Assembly: GCA_036268405.1 (NCBI GenBank)
Contig: DATAUF010000027.1
Coordinates: 37,659 to 101,658, forward strand
Reading direction: 5' to 3'
DNA from: DASZTV01 sp036268405
GTDB taxonomy: Bacteria; Actinomycetota; Actinomycetes; JAFAQI01
DNA: 64,000 nt
The notes under the pieces were generated by a model. The model saw only the letters and a program-made list of their open reading frames with translations. It searched no databases and had not been told where the DNA came from. The position numbers and the translations under genes are program-made. Of the stretch, positions 16,411 to 25,016 are shown in pieces. Positions within the stretch are counted from its first letter, which is position 1. Each line of letters begins with the position of its first letter.

Positions 16411-18489
16411 TCAGGCTGTGGTGCCTGGCGCCTGACGGCGGGTCGCGCGCTTGCGCGGAGCCGGAGCCTCGGGGTCCTTCGCCGTGCGGTTGGCACGACT
16501 GCGAGATCCGGCAGCGCTGCGCGCGCCGTTGGCCTTGGCCCGGGAGCCGTTGCCATTGGTGAGACCGGCGACATCCTTCGGGCCCATCAGCGCGAGCTCC
16601 GCGGGGGTCAGCACCGGACGGCGGTTGTTGGGCACCTTGCGCGCCGTCGCGATCGTCCGGCCCGGCCGCTTCTTGACCGTGGAGAAGATCTCGGAGAGGT
16701 CCGACTTGGTCAGGGTCTCCTTGTCGAGCAGCTTCAGCACCATGTCGTCGAGGACGTCGCGGTACTGGACGAGGATCTCCCACGCTTCGTTGTGGGCACG
16801 CTCGATCAGCTCGCGGACCTCGTCGTCGATCTGTGAGGCGACCTCCTCGGAGAAGTCGCGCTCGTGGCCGAGGTCGCGACCAAGGAAGACGTCACCCTCG
16901 GTACGGCCGAACTTCAGCGGCCCGAGCTTCTCGCTCATGCCATAGGTCATGACCATGGCGCGGGCGGTCGCCGTCGCCTTCTCGATGTCGTTGGAGGCGC
17001 CGGTGGTGGGCTCGTGGAAGACGAGCTCCTCTGCCGCACGCCCGCCGAGGGCGTAAGCCAGCATGTCCATCATCTCGGAGCGGCTCTGGTTGTATTTGTC
17101 CTCCTCAGGGAGGACGAGCGTGTGCCCGAGCGATCGGCCACGCGCGATGATGCTGATCTTGTGCACGGGGTCAGTGTTGGGCAGTGCCCAGGCCACCAAC
17201 GCGTGACCGCCTTCGTGGTAGGCGGTGACCTTCTTCTCGGTCTCGCTCATGACCCGCGTCTTGCGCATCGGCCCCGCGGTGACCCGGTCGATCGACTCCT
17301 CGAGCAGGACTGTCGTGATCTGCTTCGCGTCGGTGCGGGCGGTCAGCAGCGCAGCCTCGTTGATGACGTTGGCGAGATCGGCCCCGGTGAAGCCAGGAGT
17401 ACGTCGCGCGATGACCGCGAGGTCGACCTCCTTGTCGAACGGCTTGCCCTTGGAGTGCACGCCGAGGATCGCCTTGCGCCCCTCGAGGTCGGGACGGTCC
17501 ACCACGATCTGCCGGTCGAATCGACCCGGCCGCAGCAGCGCCGGATCGAGGATGTCGGGGCGGTTGGTCGCCGCGATGAGGATGACGCCGCGGTTGACGT
17601 CGAAGCCATCCATCTCGACGAGCATCTGGTTCAGCGTCTGCTCGCGCTCGTCGTGACCGCCGCCGAGGCCCGCGCCGCGGTGACGACCGACGGCGTCGAT
17701 CTCGTCGACGAAGATGATCGCGGGCGCGTTGGCCTTCGCCTGCTCGAACAGGTCGCGCACCCGGGAGGCGCCGACACCGACGAACATCTCGACGAAGTCC
17801 GAGCCGGAGATCGAGTAGAAGGGCACGCCGGCCTCGCCGGCGACCGCTCGCGCGAGCAGCGTCTTGCCCGTGCCCGGCGGACCGTAGAGCAGCACGCCCT
17901 TGGGGATCTTGGCTCCGACCGCCTGGAACTTGGCCGGGTTCTCGAGGAACTCCTTGATCTCCTGGAGCTCTTCGATCGCCTCGTCAGCGCCGGCGACGTC
18001 AGCGAAGGTGGTCTTCGGGGTGTCCTTGCTCACCAGCTTGGCGCGGGCCTTGCCGAACTGCATGACACGGCCGCCGCCCTGCATCTGGTTGAGGAAGAAC
18101 ATCATGATCGCGATGACGATCACGAACGGCAGCAGGTTCTCGAGCAGCGTGACGAAGACGTTGCCGTGGTCGACCTTGACGTTGAAGGTCGCCTTGGACT
18201 CGTTGAGCGCGGTGACCAGAGGTACGTCGTAGTTGACCGTGTAGGACGAGACGACCTTCTGCGCACCGTCGATCTTGTCGCCCTGGCGCAGGGTGACCTG
18301 GATCTCCTGCTCCTTGTCGAGCACGGTCGCGCTCGACACCTGGTGGTTCGCGATCGCCTGCTCGATCCGCGGCAGCGGGACGCTTTTGTAGCCGCCTCCC
18401 GCCGTGGCGACCTCAAGCAGGCCGAAGACGACGAGGATCGCCAGGACAACCCAAAGGAAGGGCCCCCGGAAGGTCCGTCGAACGTTCAT
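16411..18489 (-). CDS. ftsH: ATP-dependent zinc metalloprotease FtsH
   Basis: A 692-residue membrane AAA protease that degrades misfolded membrane proteins and short-lived regulators. Two N-terminal membrane helices (residues ~10-27 and ~114-134) flank a periplasmic domain. Walker A GPPGTGKT is at 203-210, Walker B IIFVDEIDAVG near 258, the second region of homology around RPGRFDRQIVVDRPD, and the zinc motif HEGGH at 425-429. The C-terminus has an unusually long basic Ala/Arg/Lys tail. It directly precedes folP on the same strand with no folE between. Confidence 0.97.
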   Translation of the reverse strand: MNVRRTFRGPFLWVVLAILVVFGLLEVATAGGGYKSVPLPRIEQAIANHQVSSATVLDKEQEIQVTLRQGDKIDGAQKVVSSYTVNYDVPLVTALNESKATFNVKVDHGNVFVTLLENLLPFVIVIAIMMFFLNQMQGGGRVMQFGKARAKLVSKDTPKTTFADVAGADEAIEELQEIKEFLENPAKFQAVGAKIPKGVLLYGPPGTGKTLLARAVAGEAGVPFYSISGSDFVEMFVGVGASRVRDLFEQAKANAPAIIFVDEIDAVGRHRGAGLGGGHDEREQTLNQMLVEMDGFDVNRGVILIAATNRPDILDPALLRPGRFDRQIVVDRPDLEGRKAILGVHSKGKPFDKEVDLAVIARRTPGFTGADLANVINEAALLTARTDAKQITTVLLEESIDRVTAGPMRKTRVMSETEKKVTAYHEGGHALVAWALPNTDPVHKISIIARGRSLGHTLVLPEEDKYNQSRSEMMDMLAYALGGRAAEELVFHEPTTGASNDIEKATATARAMVMTYGMSEKLGPLKFGRTEGDVFLGRDLGHERDFSEEVASQIDDEVRELIERAHNEAWEILVQYRDVLDDMVLKLLDKETLTKSDLSEIFSTVKKRPGRTIATARKVPNNRRPVLTPAELALMGPKDVAGLTNGNGSRAKANGARSAAGSRSRANRTAKDPEAPAPRKRATRRQAPGTTA

Positions 18490-18591
18490 AGCTCCTGCTC
18501 GGCGCGGCGTATCGGGACAGGTGGCGCTGTCTCACCAGATTTCGGGCTCAAGCCGCGTCCACCGACCCTACGACGGTACACCGGGCTGCTT

Positions 18592-18619
18592 ACGGCCGTC
18601 GCCTGCACGCAGCGGCCGT
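18592..18619. terminator. hairpin between hpt and ftsH
   Basis: ACGGCCG (18592-18598) pairs with CGGCCGT (18613-18619) within the 150-base gap after hpt. It could terminate hpt transcription or sit in the ftsH leader. There is no T-tract. Confidence 0.35.
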
Positions 18620-18639
18620 GGAGGGCCTGCCGCAAAGAG

Positions 18640-19248
18640 CTAGTGCGTGTAGACCTCGGGCCGCAGCGTGCCGACGTACGGCAGCTCGCGATAGCGCTGG
18701 GCGTAGTCCAGGCCGTACCCGACGACGAACACGCTCGGGATGTCGAAACCCATGTAGGCAACAGGCACCTGCACCTGGGCCGCCTCAGGCTTGCGCAGCA
18801 TCGCCACGACCTCGACCGACCGGGGATGCCGCGACATCAGGTTGCGCAACAGCCAGGACAGCGTCAGTCCCGAGTCGATGATGTCCTCGACCACGATGAC
18901 ATCGCAGTCGGTGATGTCGCGGTCGAGATCCTTGAGGATCCGTACGACGCCGGAGGACGACGTCGCCGAGCCATACGACGAGACCGCCATGAACTCCATC
19001 GAGACCGGGATGGTGAGTGCCCGAGCGAGGTCTGCCATCACCATGACGGCGCCCTTGAGGACGCCCACGAGCACGATCTCCCGCCCGGCGTAGTCGGCAT
19101 CGATCCGCGCCGCAAGCTCGGCGACCTTATCCGCGATCTGCTCGGCGGAGACCAGCACCGACTCGATGTCCGGGTGCAGCGTCGTGGGAGGGATGGCGAT
19201 GGTCTCCATCGGATGAATCGACTCCACGGGCAGCAATGGTGCGGTCAT
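18640..19248 (-). CDS. hpt: hypoxanthine phosphoribosyltransferase
   Basis: A 202-residue purine-salvage enzyme. The PRPP-binding motif is CDVIVVEDIIDSGLTL, the LVGVLKGAVMVMADL loop lies before it, and VGYGLDYAQRYRELPYVG is the C-terminal active-site segment. The ATG at 19248 overlaps the tilS stop (ATGA). A later start MET at residue 14 (METIAIPP) is possible. The tilS-hpt-ftsH order is widely conserved in bacteria. Confidence 0.96.
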   Translation of the reverse strand: MTAPLLPVESIHPMETIAIPPTTLHPDIESVLVSAEQIADKVAELAARIDADYAGREIVLVGVLKGAVMVMADLARALTIPVSMEFMAVSSYGSATSSSGVVRILKDLDRDITDCDVIVVEDIIDSGLTLSWLLRNLMSRHPRSVEVVAMLRKPEAAQVQVPVAYMGFDIPSVFVVGYGLDYAQRYRELPYVGTLRPEVYTH

Positions 19249-20195
19249 CGAAACGAAAGCCTGTCACACGAGCGATGCGCCTCCAACCCCCCGGGCAGGC
19301 TCACCGCTCCCTGACCATGCCAGTCGACGACGAGGCCCTCGACGGAGGCCACATGGGCGGCGGTCAGCGCACCGGCGGGTGCGCCCGCATCGATCACGGC
19401 GCGGCGCAGCACGCGGGTTCGGATGGCGGCAGGAAGTTCCCGCAGCACCATCACATCGGTCGCGTCGGTGATCTGCGCCGCCCACATGTCGAGAGCGTCG
19501 GCGTCGGCGCGCAACATCCCCGCCGACCGGGCGAGCGCCTCCGGGACACCCGGTCCCAAAGCGTCCTCCAACGCAGGCATCGCTGAGAGCCGCACCCGTA
19601 CCCGCGTGAAGTCGTCGCTGGTGTTGTGGGGGTCCTGCCACGGCTCGAGGCCGAGCGCTTCGCATGCCGCCACAATGGTCGCGCGGCGCAGCCCGAGCAG
19701 CGGCCGTACGAACAGCCCGCGACGTGCCTGCATGCCGGACAGCGATCGCGCACCCGAGCCACGCGCCAGCCCGAGCAGGACCGTCTCCGCCTGGTCATCG
19801 AGAGTGTGGCCGAGTGCCACGGCGACAGCGCCGCGCTCACCGGCGACGCGTCCGAGTGCCTCATAGCGCGCGGCACGCGCGGCAGCCTCGGGACCCGACG
19901 GATCCGCGGGATCGACGGTGACGCGAGCGACCTCGACAGGCGTGAGCCCCAGCTGCTCGCAGGCGTCCGCCGCAGTTCGGGACTGCTCGGCCGATGCGTC
20001 TTGCAGGTTGTGGTCGACGATCACCGCGCCGGCCACCCGACCACTGCGCGGTGCCTCAACAGCCAGCGCCGCTGCGAGAGCGAGAGAGTCCGGACCGCCG
20101 CTGCACGCGGCCAGCACCAGCGCACCTTCGGGGAGATCGACGATGGACGCGCGCACCGCGCGACGCACCGACGCAACGGCGGGATGCATCCTCAT
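19245..20195 (-). CDS. tilS: tRNA(Ile)-lysidine synthetase
   Basis: TilS modifies the anticodon C34 of tRNA-Ile(CAU) to lysidine. The PP-loop ATPase motif CSGGPDS is at residues 31-37, followed by VDHNLQ and GHTLDDQAETVLLGLARGSG. The length, 316 residues from ATG 20195 (or 20189), fits actinobacterial TilS, which has a shorter C-terminal half than E. coli's. It lies between the metalloprotease gene and hpt, overlapping the latter. Confidence 0.95.
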   Translation of the reverse strand: MRMHPAVASVRRAVRASIVDLPEGALVLAACSGGPDSLALAAALAVEAPRSGRVAGAVIVDHNLQDASAEQSRTAADACEQLGLTPVEVARVTVDPADPSGPEAAARAARYEALGRVAGERGAVAVALGHTLDDQAETVLLGLARGSGARSLSGMQARRGLFVRPLLGLRRATIVAACEALGLEPWQDPHNTSDDFTRVRVRLSAMPALEDALGPGVPEALARSAGMLRADADALDMWAAQITDATDVMVLRELPAAIRTRVLRRAVIDAGAPAGALTAAHVASVEGLVVDWHGQGAVSLPGGLEAHRSCDRLSFR

Positions 20196-20211
20196 CGGCG
20201 GCCGTTGCGGA

Positions 20212-21306
20212 TCAGCCGACGACGGCGCCACGGCCGTCGACGCGCTCGAGCCACGACGCCGGTTCGCGGATCTCCGCGCCGGTGGGCAGCATCTCCGGTG
20301 TCGACCACACGACGTTGAGGCCCGCCATCCCGATCTCGTCGATGACAGCACGGACGAACCGGGCGCCTTCCGCGTACTGCTTCATCTTCATCTCGAGACC
20401 CATGACGCGACGGACAACCTTCGCCATCGGGCCGGCCTCTCTGCGACGTACGTCGAACCGTGACCTGATCACGTCGACGCTGGGTACGACGGCCGGCCCC
20501 GCAAGATCCATCACGACGTCGGCGTGGCCTTCGAGCAGGCTCATCAGGCCGGTGAGCCGGTCGAGGATCACTCGTTGCTCAGGGGTCTGTACGAGCTCGA
20601 CGACACTCAGATCACTGCGACCGCGCGCGACATCGACCAGACCTGACAGCACGCCGCGCAGCCTCGACATGATCGCGGCGGTGTCGAGCTCGGCGGCCAG
20701 AAGGAACTCGCGCAACAGCCCCTGCACGTGGGCGTGTAGCCAGGGCGCGGCGGCGAACTGCGTGCGGTGGGTGACCTCGTGCAGGCATACCCAGAGCCGG
20801 AAGTCCCCCGGGTCGACACGCAGCGCCCGCTCTGCCGCGACGATGTTGGGCGCGACGAGAGTGAGCCGGCCCGGGGCGTGTTCATCCGGGGAAGTCCGTG
20901 GCGGGCCCAGCAGCTCGAACTGACCGAGCACCCGCGTTGCCAGATAGCTCAAAAGGACGCCGACCTCGATACCGGTTGCCTTCGCCGCGACGGACTGGAC
21001 GACGGCCCCGGGTGCGGCAGCGCCCCGCTTCTCGAGCAGGGCATCGATGAGCGGGTCCGCGAGCAGCGCGAAGCTGTCGACGTTCGCCTGGATCCAGGCT
21101 GGTCGGTCGACGACCACCGTCAGCGCGCTGTCCGGGGCAACGTCGAGACCGGTGACGCTGGCGACGTGCTCGTCCGCCCGGTCAGCCTTGCGGCGCAGAT
21201 CCTCGACGGTGGCAACCGCTTCGGTCAGCGGGATGCGCGGACCGGGCGGGACGAGCCGGGAGCCGGTCACGGCTGCCAGCCGCCAGTCGATGACCTGCAT
21301 GGTCAC
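20212..21306 (-). CDS. putative zinc metalloprotease, 'F420 biosynthesis-associated' family (Rv3626c type)
   Basis: A 364-residue soluble protein of the DUF2342 group. The zinc-binding HExxH occurs as LHEVTHRTQFAAAPWLHAHV, with helix-rich flanks. The N-terminus reads MTMQVIDWRLAAVTGSRLVPPGP, typical for the family. The same dacB-this-tilS-hpt order is found in mycobacteria. The function is not established; 'F420-associated' in the family name reflects phylogenetic co-occurrence, and F420-type enzymes do occur elsewhere in this window. Confidence 0.88.
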   Translation of the reverse strand: MTMQVIDWRLAAVTGSRLVPPGPRIPLTEAVATVEDLRRKADRADEHVASVTGLDVAPDSALTVVVDRPAWIQANVDSFALLADPLIDALLEKRGAAAPGAVVQSVAAKATGIEVGVLLSYLATRVLGQFELLGPPRTSPDEHAPGRLTLVAPNIVAAERALRVDPGDFRLWVCLHEVTHRTQFAAAPWLHAHVQGLLREFLLAAELDTAAIMSRLRGVLSGLVDVARGRSDLSVVELVQTPEQRVILDRLTGLMSLLEGHADVVMDLAGPAVVPSVDVIRSRFDVRRREAGPMAKVVRRVMGLEMKMKQYAEGARFVRAVIDEIGMAGLNVVWSTPEMLPTGAEIREPASWLERVDGRGAVVG

Positions 21307-21322
21307 AGTGTCGCGTGAGAGG

Positions 21323-22699
21323 TCAACTGAGTGCCGCGAGGCTCGATGTGATGCGGTCCAGGCCCTGCTCCACGGAGTCCTCGGTGCCGGAGCCGGACGT
21401 GAGGAACGCGAACGCGAGCAGCCGTCCGGCCCGGTCGACGACGAGCCCTGCGAGGCCGTCGACGTCGGTCAGCGTCCCGGTCTTGGCCCGCACGACACCC
21501 CCGCCGTCCTTCGCCCCGTGAGCGCGGTAGCGGTCAGCCAGCGTCCCGGTGAAGCCTGCGACCGGAAGCCCCTCGACGATCGGCGCGAGAACCGGATGCT
21601 GACCAGCGGCCGCTGTCCGCAGGACGGCCACCAACGTTGCTGGATCGATGAGGTCGTCGTGGGACAGGCCGCTGGTGTCGTGCAGGGTCAACGACGACGT
21701 GGGAACGCCTAGCTCAGCCACCTGCCGCAACACCGCCGCTGCCGCGCCGGTGAAGTCCGCGGGCATTCCCTCCTGCTTCGCAACAGCACGTCCCAGCGCC
21801 TCAGCGAGGTCGTTGTCGCTTGCGGTCAGCATCCGCTGGACCAGCTCCGACAGCGGGGGCGACGACACGGACGCAAGCGGCGCCGCGGCGCCGGGTGCGG
21901 CTTCCTGCTTTATCGCGCCGTCGACCGCGACGCCGTCGGCGCGGAGCATCGCCGCGAACGCGCTCGCGGCTTGACCTGACGGATCCATCGTTCGGGGAGA
22001 GTCGAAGTCGGCGGGGTGCCGTCGCCCGCCGTCGAGCTCCAAGGCGCTCGGCGGAGTGACGTCACCTTCGGACACATAGTCGGCGGACCAACCGTGCGCG
22101 AGGGCAGGACCGCTCCACGCGGTGGTGTCGACACGAAGCTCGATCGGTACGCCCGGCGTGAGCTGCGACGCCGTACTTGCAGCGAGCTCCGACAGCGAAG
22201 CTGGTTGCGGATAACCCGGCACCACCGGCGAGCTCACGGAACGCACCAACGTCGGGTCGCCGCCACCGACGAGATAGACGGTGTTGCCCAGTTGCTTGGT
22301 GGTCGTGTGGAAGCGATAGTCCAGGCCGAGTGACTGCAATGCGGCTGCGGCGGTCAGCAGCTTCGTCGTCGATGCCGGTGCCATTGCCATCGCGGCATCG
22401 TGCGACCACAGCGTCGTACCACTCGAGACATCGATGACCGTCCCCGTGAGGTGTTCGCCGTTCGGCACCTTCGCAACCGCGGCAGCGATCGCAGCCCTCA
22501 CGTCCGCGGCCGGCGGCAATACGGCAGCCGGATCGAGAGCAGCCAGGACGGCTGGCCGAACCGACATCTGCGTCGGCGACGGCCGCGGAGACGGCGCGGC
22601 GGACGGCTGGCCGTCGTGCTGCCGCTCAACCGCCGTGAAGACGGCGGCACCCGTCACCGCGGTCGCGACCACGAGGGGGATGACGTTGCGCCAGCGCAC
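21323..22699 (-). CDS. dacB: D-alanyl-D-alanine carboxypeptidase/endopeptidase (PBP4 type)
   Basis: A 458-residue penicillin-binding protein of the peptidase S13 family that trims peptidoglycan peptides outside the membrane. A signal anchor occupies residues ~5-24. The three active-site motifs are STTK (110-113), SDN in MLTASDNDLAEAL, and KTG in RAKTGTLTDVDGL. A proline/serine-rich stretch links the anchor to the catalytic domain. It is divergent from ppa with about 50 bases between starts. Confidence 0.94.
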   Translation of the reverse strand: MRWRNVIPLVVATAVTGAAVFTAVERQHDGQPSAAPSPRPSPTQMSVRPAVLAALDPAAVLPPAADVRAAIAAAVAKVPNGEHLTGTVIDVSSGTTLWSHDAAMAMAPASTTKLLTAAAALQSLGLDYRFHTTTKQLGNTVYLVGGGDPTLVRSVSSPVVPGYPQPASLSELAASTASQLTPGVPIELRVDTTAWSGPALAHGWSADYVSEGDVTPPSALELDGGRRHPADFDSPRTMDPSGQAASAFAAMLRADGVAVDGAIKQEAAPGAAAPLASVSSPPLSELVQRMLTASDNDLAEALGRAVAKQEGMPADFTGAAAAVLRQVAELGVPTSSLTLHDTSGLSHDDLIDPATLVAVLRTAAAGQHPVLAPIVEGLPVAGFTGTLADRYRAHGAKDGGGVVRAKTGTLTDVDGLAGLVVDRAGRLLAFAFLTSGSGTEDSVEQGLDRITSSLAALS

Positions 22700-22748
22700 G
22701 TGGAGGCAGACTAGTGAGCGGTCCTGTCAGTCGATCGAGGAGTCTCGC

Positions 22749-23255
22749 GTGGAGTTCGACGTCACCATCGAGATCCCCAAGGGGCACCGCAACAAGTACG
22801 AGATGGACCACGAGACGGGCCGCATCCGCCTCGACCGGACGCTGTTCACCTCCACGCAGTACCCCGCGGACTACGGATTCGTGGAGGACACGCTCGGCGA
22901 GGACGGCGACCCGCTGGACGCGCTGGTCCTGCTTCCCGAGCCCACGTTTCCGGGCTGCCTGATCCGCTGCCGCGCGATCGGGATGTTCCGGATGACAGAT
23001 GAGAAGGGCGGCGACGACAAGGTCCTGTGCGTCCCCGCCAACGACCCGCGCCAGGAGCACCTGCGCGATATCCACCACATGCCGGAGTTCGACAAGCTCG
23101 AGATTCAGCACTTCTTCGAGGTCTACAAGGACCTCGAGCCCGGCAAGAGCGTCGAGGGCGCCACCTGGGTCGGCCGCGACGACGCCGAAGCCGAGATCGA
23201 AGCCTCGCGGGCCCGCCTCGCGGCAGACCCGACAGCAATCCCCAGCCACCGCTAG
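22749..23255 (+). CDS. ppa: inorganic pyrophosphatase (soluble, family I)
   Basis: A 168-residue cytoplasmic pyrophosphatase. Signatures: KGHRNKYEMDHETGRIRLDR and the metal-binding DYGFVEDTLGEDGDPLDALV. I start it at the GTG at 22749 behind GAGGAG; the frame stays open upstream but the added sequence is shadow of dacB. It pulls biosynthetic reactions forward by hydrolysing PPi. The genome also encodes a membrane-bound H+-pyrophosphatase 14 kb away, so two distinct PPi sinks are present. Confidence 0.96.
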   Translation: MEFDVTIEIPKGHRNKYEMDHETGRIRLDRTLFTSTQYPADYGFVEDTLGEDGDPLDALVLLPEPTFPGCLIRCRAIGMFRMTDEKGGDDKVLCVPANDPRQEHLRDIHHMPEFDKLEIQHFFEVYKDLEPGKSVEGATWVGRDDAEAEIEASRARLAADPTAIPSHR

Positions 23256-23268
23256 CGCCCATGCGCTA

Positions 23269-23494
23269 GGTCAAAACCGAAAGACGCAACTACGCAGGGG
23301 TGGATTAGCCACCGGTCGCCTTTCGCTGCCCCGAAGCCATTTTCGATGCGAGGGCGGATATTCGGTCATAGATGACCGTTATCCAGCCCTCGCGTAAAAA
23401 TCAATCCCGCGAAGCCGCACCGGGGAGCGAGCGCCAGCCCCGAGGCCAAGCCATCCCCTGGTAGTTGCCGCCTTCGATTATGACGTTGACCTTC
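23269..23494. repeat. structured intergenic element R1 (terminal inverted repeats, internal palindrome)
   Basis: The gap between ppa and the convergent membrane-protein gene is filled by this element. The left end (GGTCAA at 23269, then GACGCAACTACGCAGGGG) is an imperfect inverted copy of the right end (CCCCTGGTAGTTGCCGCC at 23455-23472, then TTGACC ending at 23491). Inside, GCGAGGGC (23348-23355) and GCCCTCGC (23386-23393) flank the palindrome GGTCATAGATGACC (23364-23377). Related elements occur at 33.9, 43.4 and 63.8 kb. No coding potential was seen. Confidence 0.75.
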
Positions 23495-23511
23495 GAACGA
23501 TGGCTGGACAT

Positions 23512-23559
23512 GCGACCGCCCGCCGTACCCGGGGAAAGCAGTACGGCGGGCGGGGTCGC
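23512..23559 (-). terminator. strong hairpin terminator of the small membrane-protein gene
   Basis: GCGACCGCCCGCCGTAC (23512-23528) pairs with GTACGGCGGGCGGGGTCGC (23541-23559) apart from a two-base bulge, around a 12-base loop. It begins 8 bases beyond the stop of the leftward gene at 23568. Confidence 0.65.
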
Positions 23560-23567
23560 GTGAGTTG

Positions 23568-23876
23568 CTAGGCGGTCTTGGAACGACCACCGATCGACAG
23601 GCTCACACCGAGGTTGGAGACGACGGCGCGGACGAACTCACCCATGCCAACCAGTACGACGCCGGTGGCGACCGGGTTCATCCATTCGGCGCGCAGCGGC
23701 TGACCGAACGCACGGAACACCGAGTAGTTGAGGGCCCACGACACGAGGATCGCGACGCCGACCGAGACGGTCGTCGTCAGAGCCTTGGGGGTCTTCACGG
23801 GCAGGATCTCGCCGAGCACCTCGCCGACCACCGCAAGCGCGAGGGCAAGGCCTGCGAAAACGACGAATGCGTACAT
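23568..23876 (-). CDS. small integral membrane protein, unknown
   Basis: A 102-residue protein from ATG 23876 (MYAFVVFAGLALALAVV). Three hydrophobic segments are visible, around residues 2-22, 30-50 and 65-85, the last part reading PVATGVVLVGMGEFVRAVVS. No family recognised. It is followed by its own hairpin terminator and preceded by a perfect 8+8 palindrome, and is divergent from an ECF sigma factor gene, so it may be co-regulated with it. Confidence 0.65.
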   Translation of the reverse strand: MYAFVVFAGLALALAVVGEVLGEILPVKTPKALTTTVSVGVAILVSWALNYSVFRAFGQPLRAEWMNPVATGVVLVGMGEFVRAVVSNLGVSLSIGGRSKTA

Positions 23877-23893
23877 CGGATCACTCCATCTCT

Positions 23894-23915
23894 CGCGACA
23901 CATTGGCGTGTCGCG
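23894..23915. promoter_or_regulatory. operator-like palindrome
   Basis: CGCGACAC (23894-23901) and GTGTCGCG (23908-23915) form a perfect 8-bp inverted repeat with a 6-base spacer, 18 bases upstream of the membrane-protein ATG. A second inverted repeat, TTGGTTAC (23944-23951) / GTAACCAA (23982-23989), lies nearer the sigma-factor gene. Either could be a regulator site; the regulator is unknown. Confidence 0.45.
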
Positions 23916-24018
23916 TCACATGGTTGGACTCCTGGGGCCAGCCTTGGTTACAGCGAACCTCCAACGACTTGCTACGCGGCGGTAACCAACAGCACGTGAC
24001 AGGAGTCGAACACCACAG

Positions 24019-24615
24019 ATGGACGTCGACCCGGCACTGGTGCGGGCCTGTCAGCGTGGCGAGCGCGGTGCGCTCGACGCGCTGATCCGCGCGACGTACG
24101 CCGACGTGTATCGCCTCGCCCGTCGGATGCTCGCCGATCCTGACGAGGCGGCCGATGCGACGCAGGAGGTGTTCGTCCGGGTGATGAGATCCGTGGTCGG
24201 GTTCCGCGGCGACGCGTCGTTCGGGACCTGGTTGCACCGGGTGACCGTCAATGTCTGCCTGACCATGCTGAAGAAGCGGTCTCATGCTCGCGAGGCCGGT
24301 CTGGTCGCCGGCCGCACACCGTTCGCCATGCCTGACGACGCGATCGAGCTCGTCGGGAATGAGGCATCGCCGGATGACCGTGCGGAGACCGCCGATCTGG
24401 TCCGGCGCAGTGAAGCCGCGCTTGCGACACTGGCCGAGGACTCACGTGCCGTGGTCGTGCTCCGGGACATCGAAGGGCTGTCGACGAAGGAGGTGGCCGA
24501 GCTGCTCGGCGTCAGCGAGTCGGTCGTGAAGGTCCGGCTGCATCGCGCGCACGCGAAGCTGCGAACCCTCGTCCTCGGCGGCGACGGCACAGCCAGCGCG
24601 GGAGGAGTGGCGTGA
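24019..24615 (+). CDS. ECF-type RNA polymerase sigma factor
   Basis: A 198-residue sigma factor with region 2 (LARRMLADPDEAADATQEVF, -10 recognition) and region 4 (LSTKEVAELLGVSESVVKVRLHRAHAKL, -35 recognition), and no regions 1 or 3. The following zinc-finger anti-sigma gene overlaps it by four bases (ATGA-type GTGA junction, 24612-24615), the usual arrangement for sigma/anti-sigma pairs. The stimulus and regulon are unknown; the nearest divergent gene, a small membrane protein, is a candidate target. Confidence 0.92.
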   Translation: MDVDPALVRACQRGERGALDALIRATYADVYRLARRMLADPDEAADATQEVFVRVMRSVVGFRGDASFGTWLHRVTVNVCLTMLKKRSHAREAGLVAGRTPFAMPDDAIELVGNEASPDDRAETADLVRRSEAALATLAEDSRAVVVLRDIEGLSTKEVAELLGVSESVVKVRLHRAHAKLRTLVLGGDGTASAGGVA

Positions 24616-25016
24616 CGGGCGAAGAAAGGCTGCCGCGGTTCTGCCGTGAGGCGAGATCGCAGATGCCCGCCATGGTGTCGGGCGAGCTGACTGGCTGGCC
24701 GCTGCACGTCGTACGGGCACACCTCAGGAGATGCCCGGACTGCCAGGCGGAGCTCGCCCGGCAGGGACAGCTCGCGACGGCGCTGACCGCCTTGCGGGAC
24801 TCACCCGTCGAGCCGCCACCGGGACTGCTCGACGACCTGCTCGCGCGCGCCGACCGTCGCGGGGTCAGGGAGCGCGCCGCAATCCCTGCGCGCGGGGCCC
24901 TCAGCGGCGCGCGACCCGGACTGTCGGTTGCGTTCCTCACCGTCGGTGCTGCTGCGTCGACCGGCATCGGCTACGGCCTGTGGCGAGGCGCTCGCGCGCT
25001 GCGCAAGAGGAGCTAG
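24612..25016 (+). CDS. zinc-finger anti-sigma factor, membrane-anchored
   Basis: A 134-residue partner of the preceding ECF sigma factor. The ZAS motif H-x3-C-x2-C is visible in VRAHLRRCPDCQAEL (His with Cys-x2-Cys). A single membrane helix near the C-terminus (LSVAFLTVGAAASTGIGYGLW) is followed by a short basic tail, so there is almost no outer domain. The stop codon overlaps that of glpD through a CTAG shared by both strands. Confidence 0.85.
   Translation: MTGEERLPRFCREARSQMPAMVSGELTGWPLHVVRAHLRRCPDCQAELARQGQLATALTALRDSPVEPPPGLLDDLLARADRRGVRERAAIPARGALSGARPGLSVAFLTVGAAASTGIGYGLWRGARALRKRS

Noticed and set aside
16864..19314. 816-codon open frame on the plus strand opposite ftsH and hpt
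   Set aside because: Shadow frame; composition is Asp/Glu/Arg/Val-rich without domain structure, and ftsH is certain.
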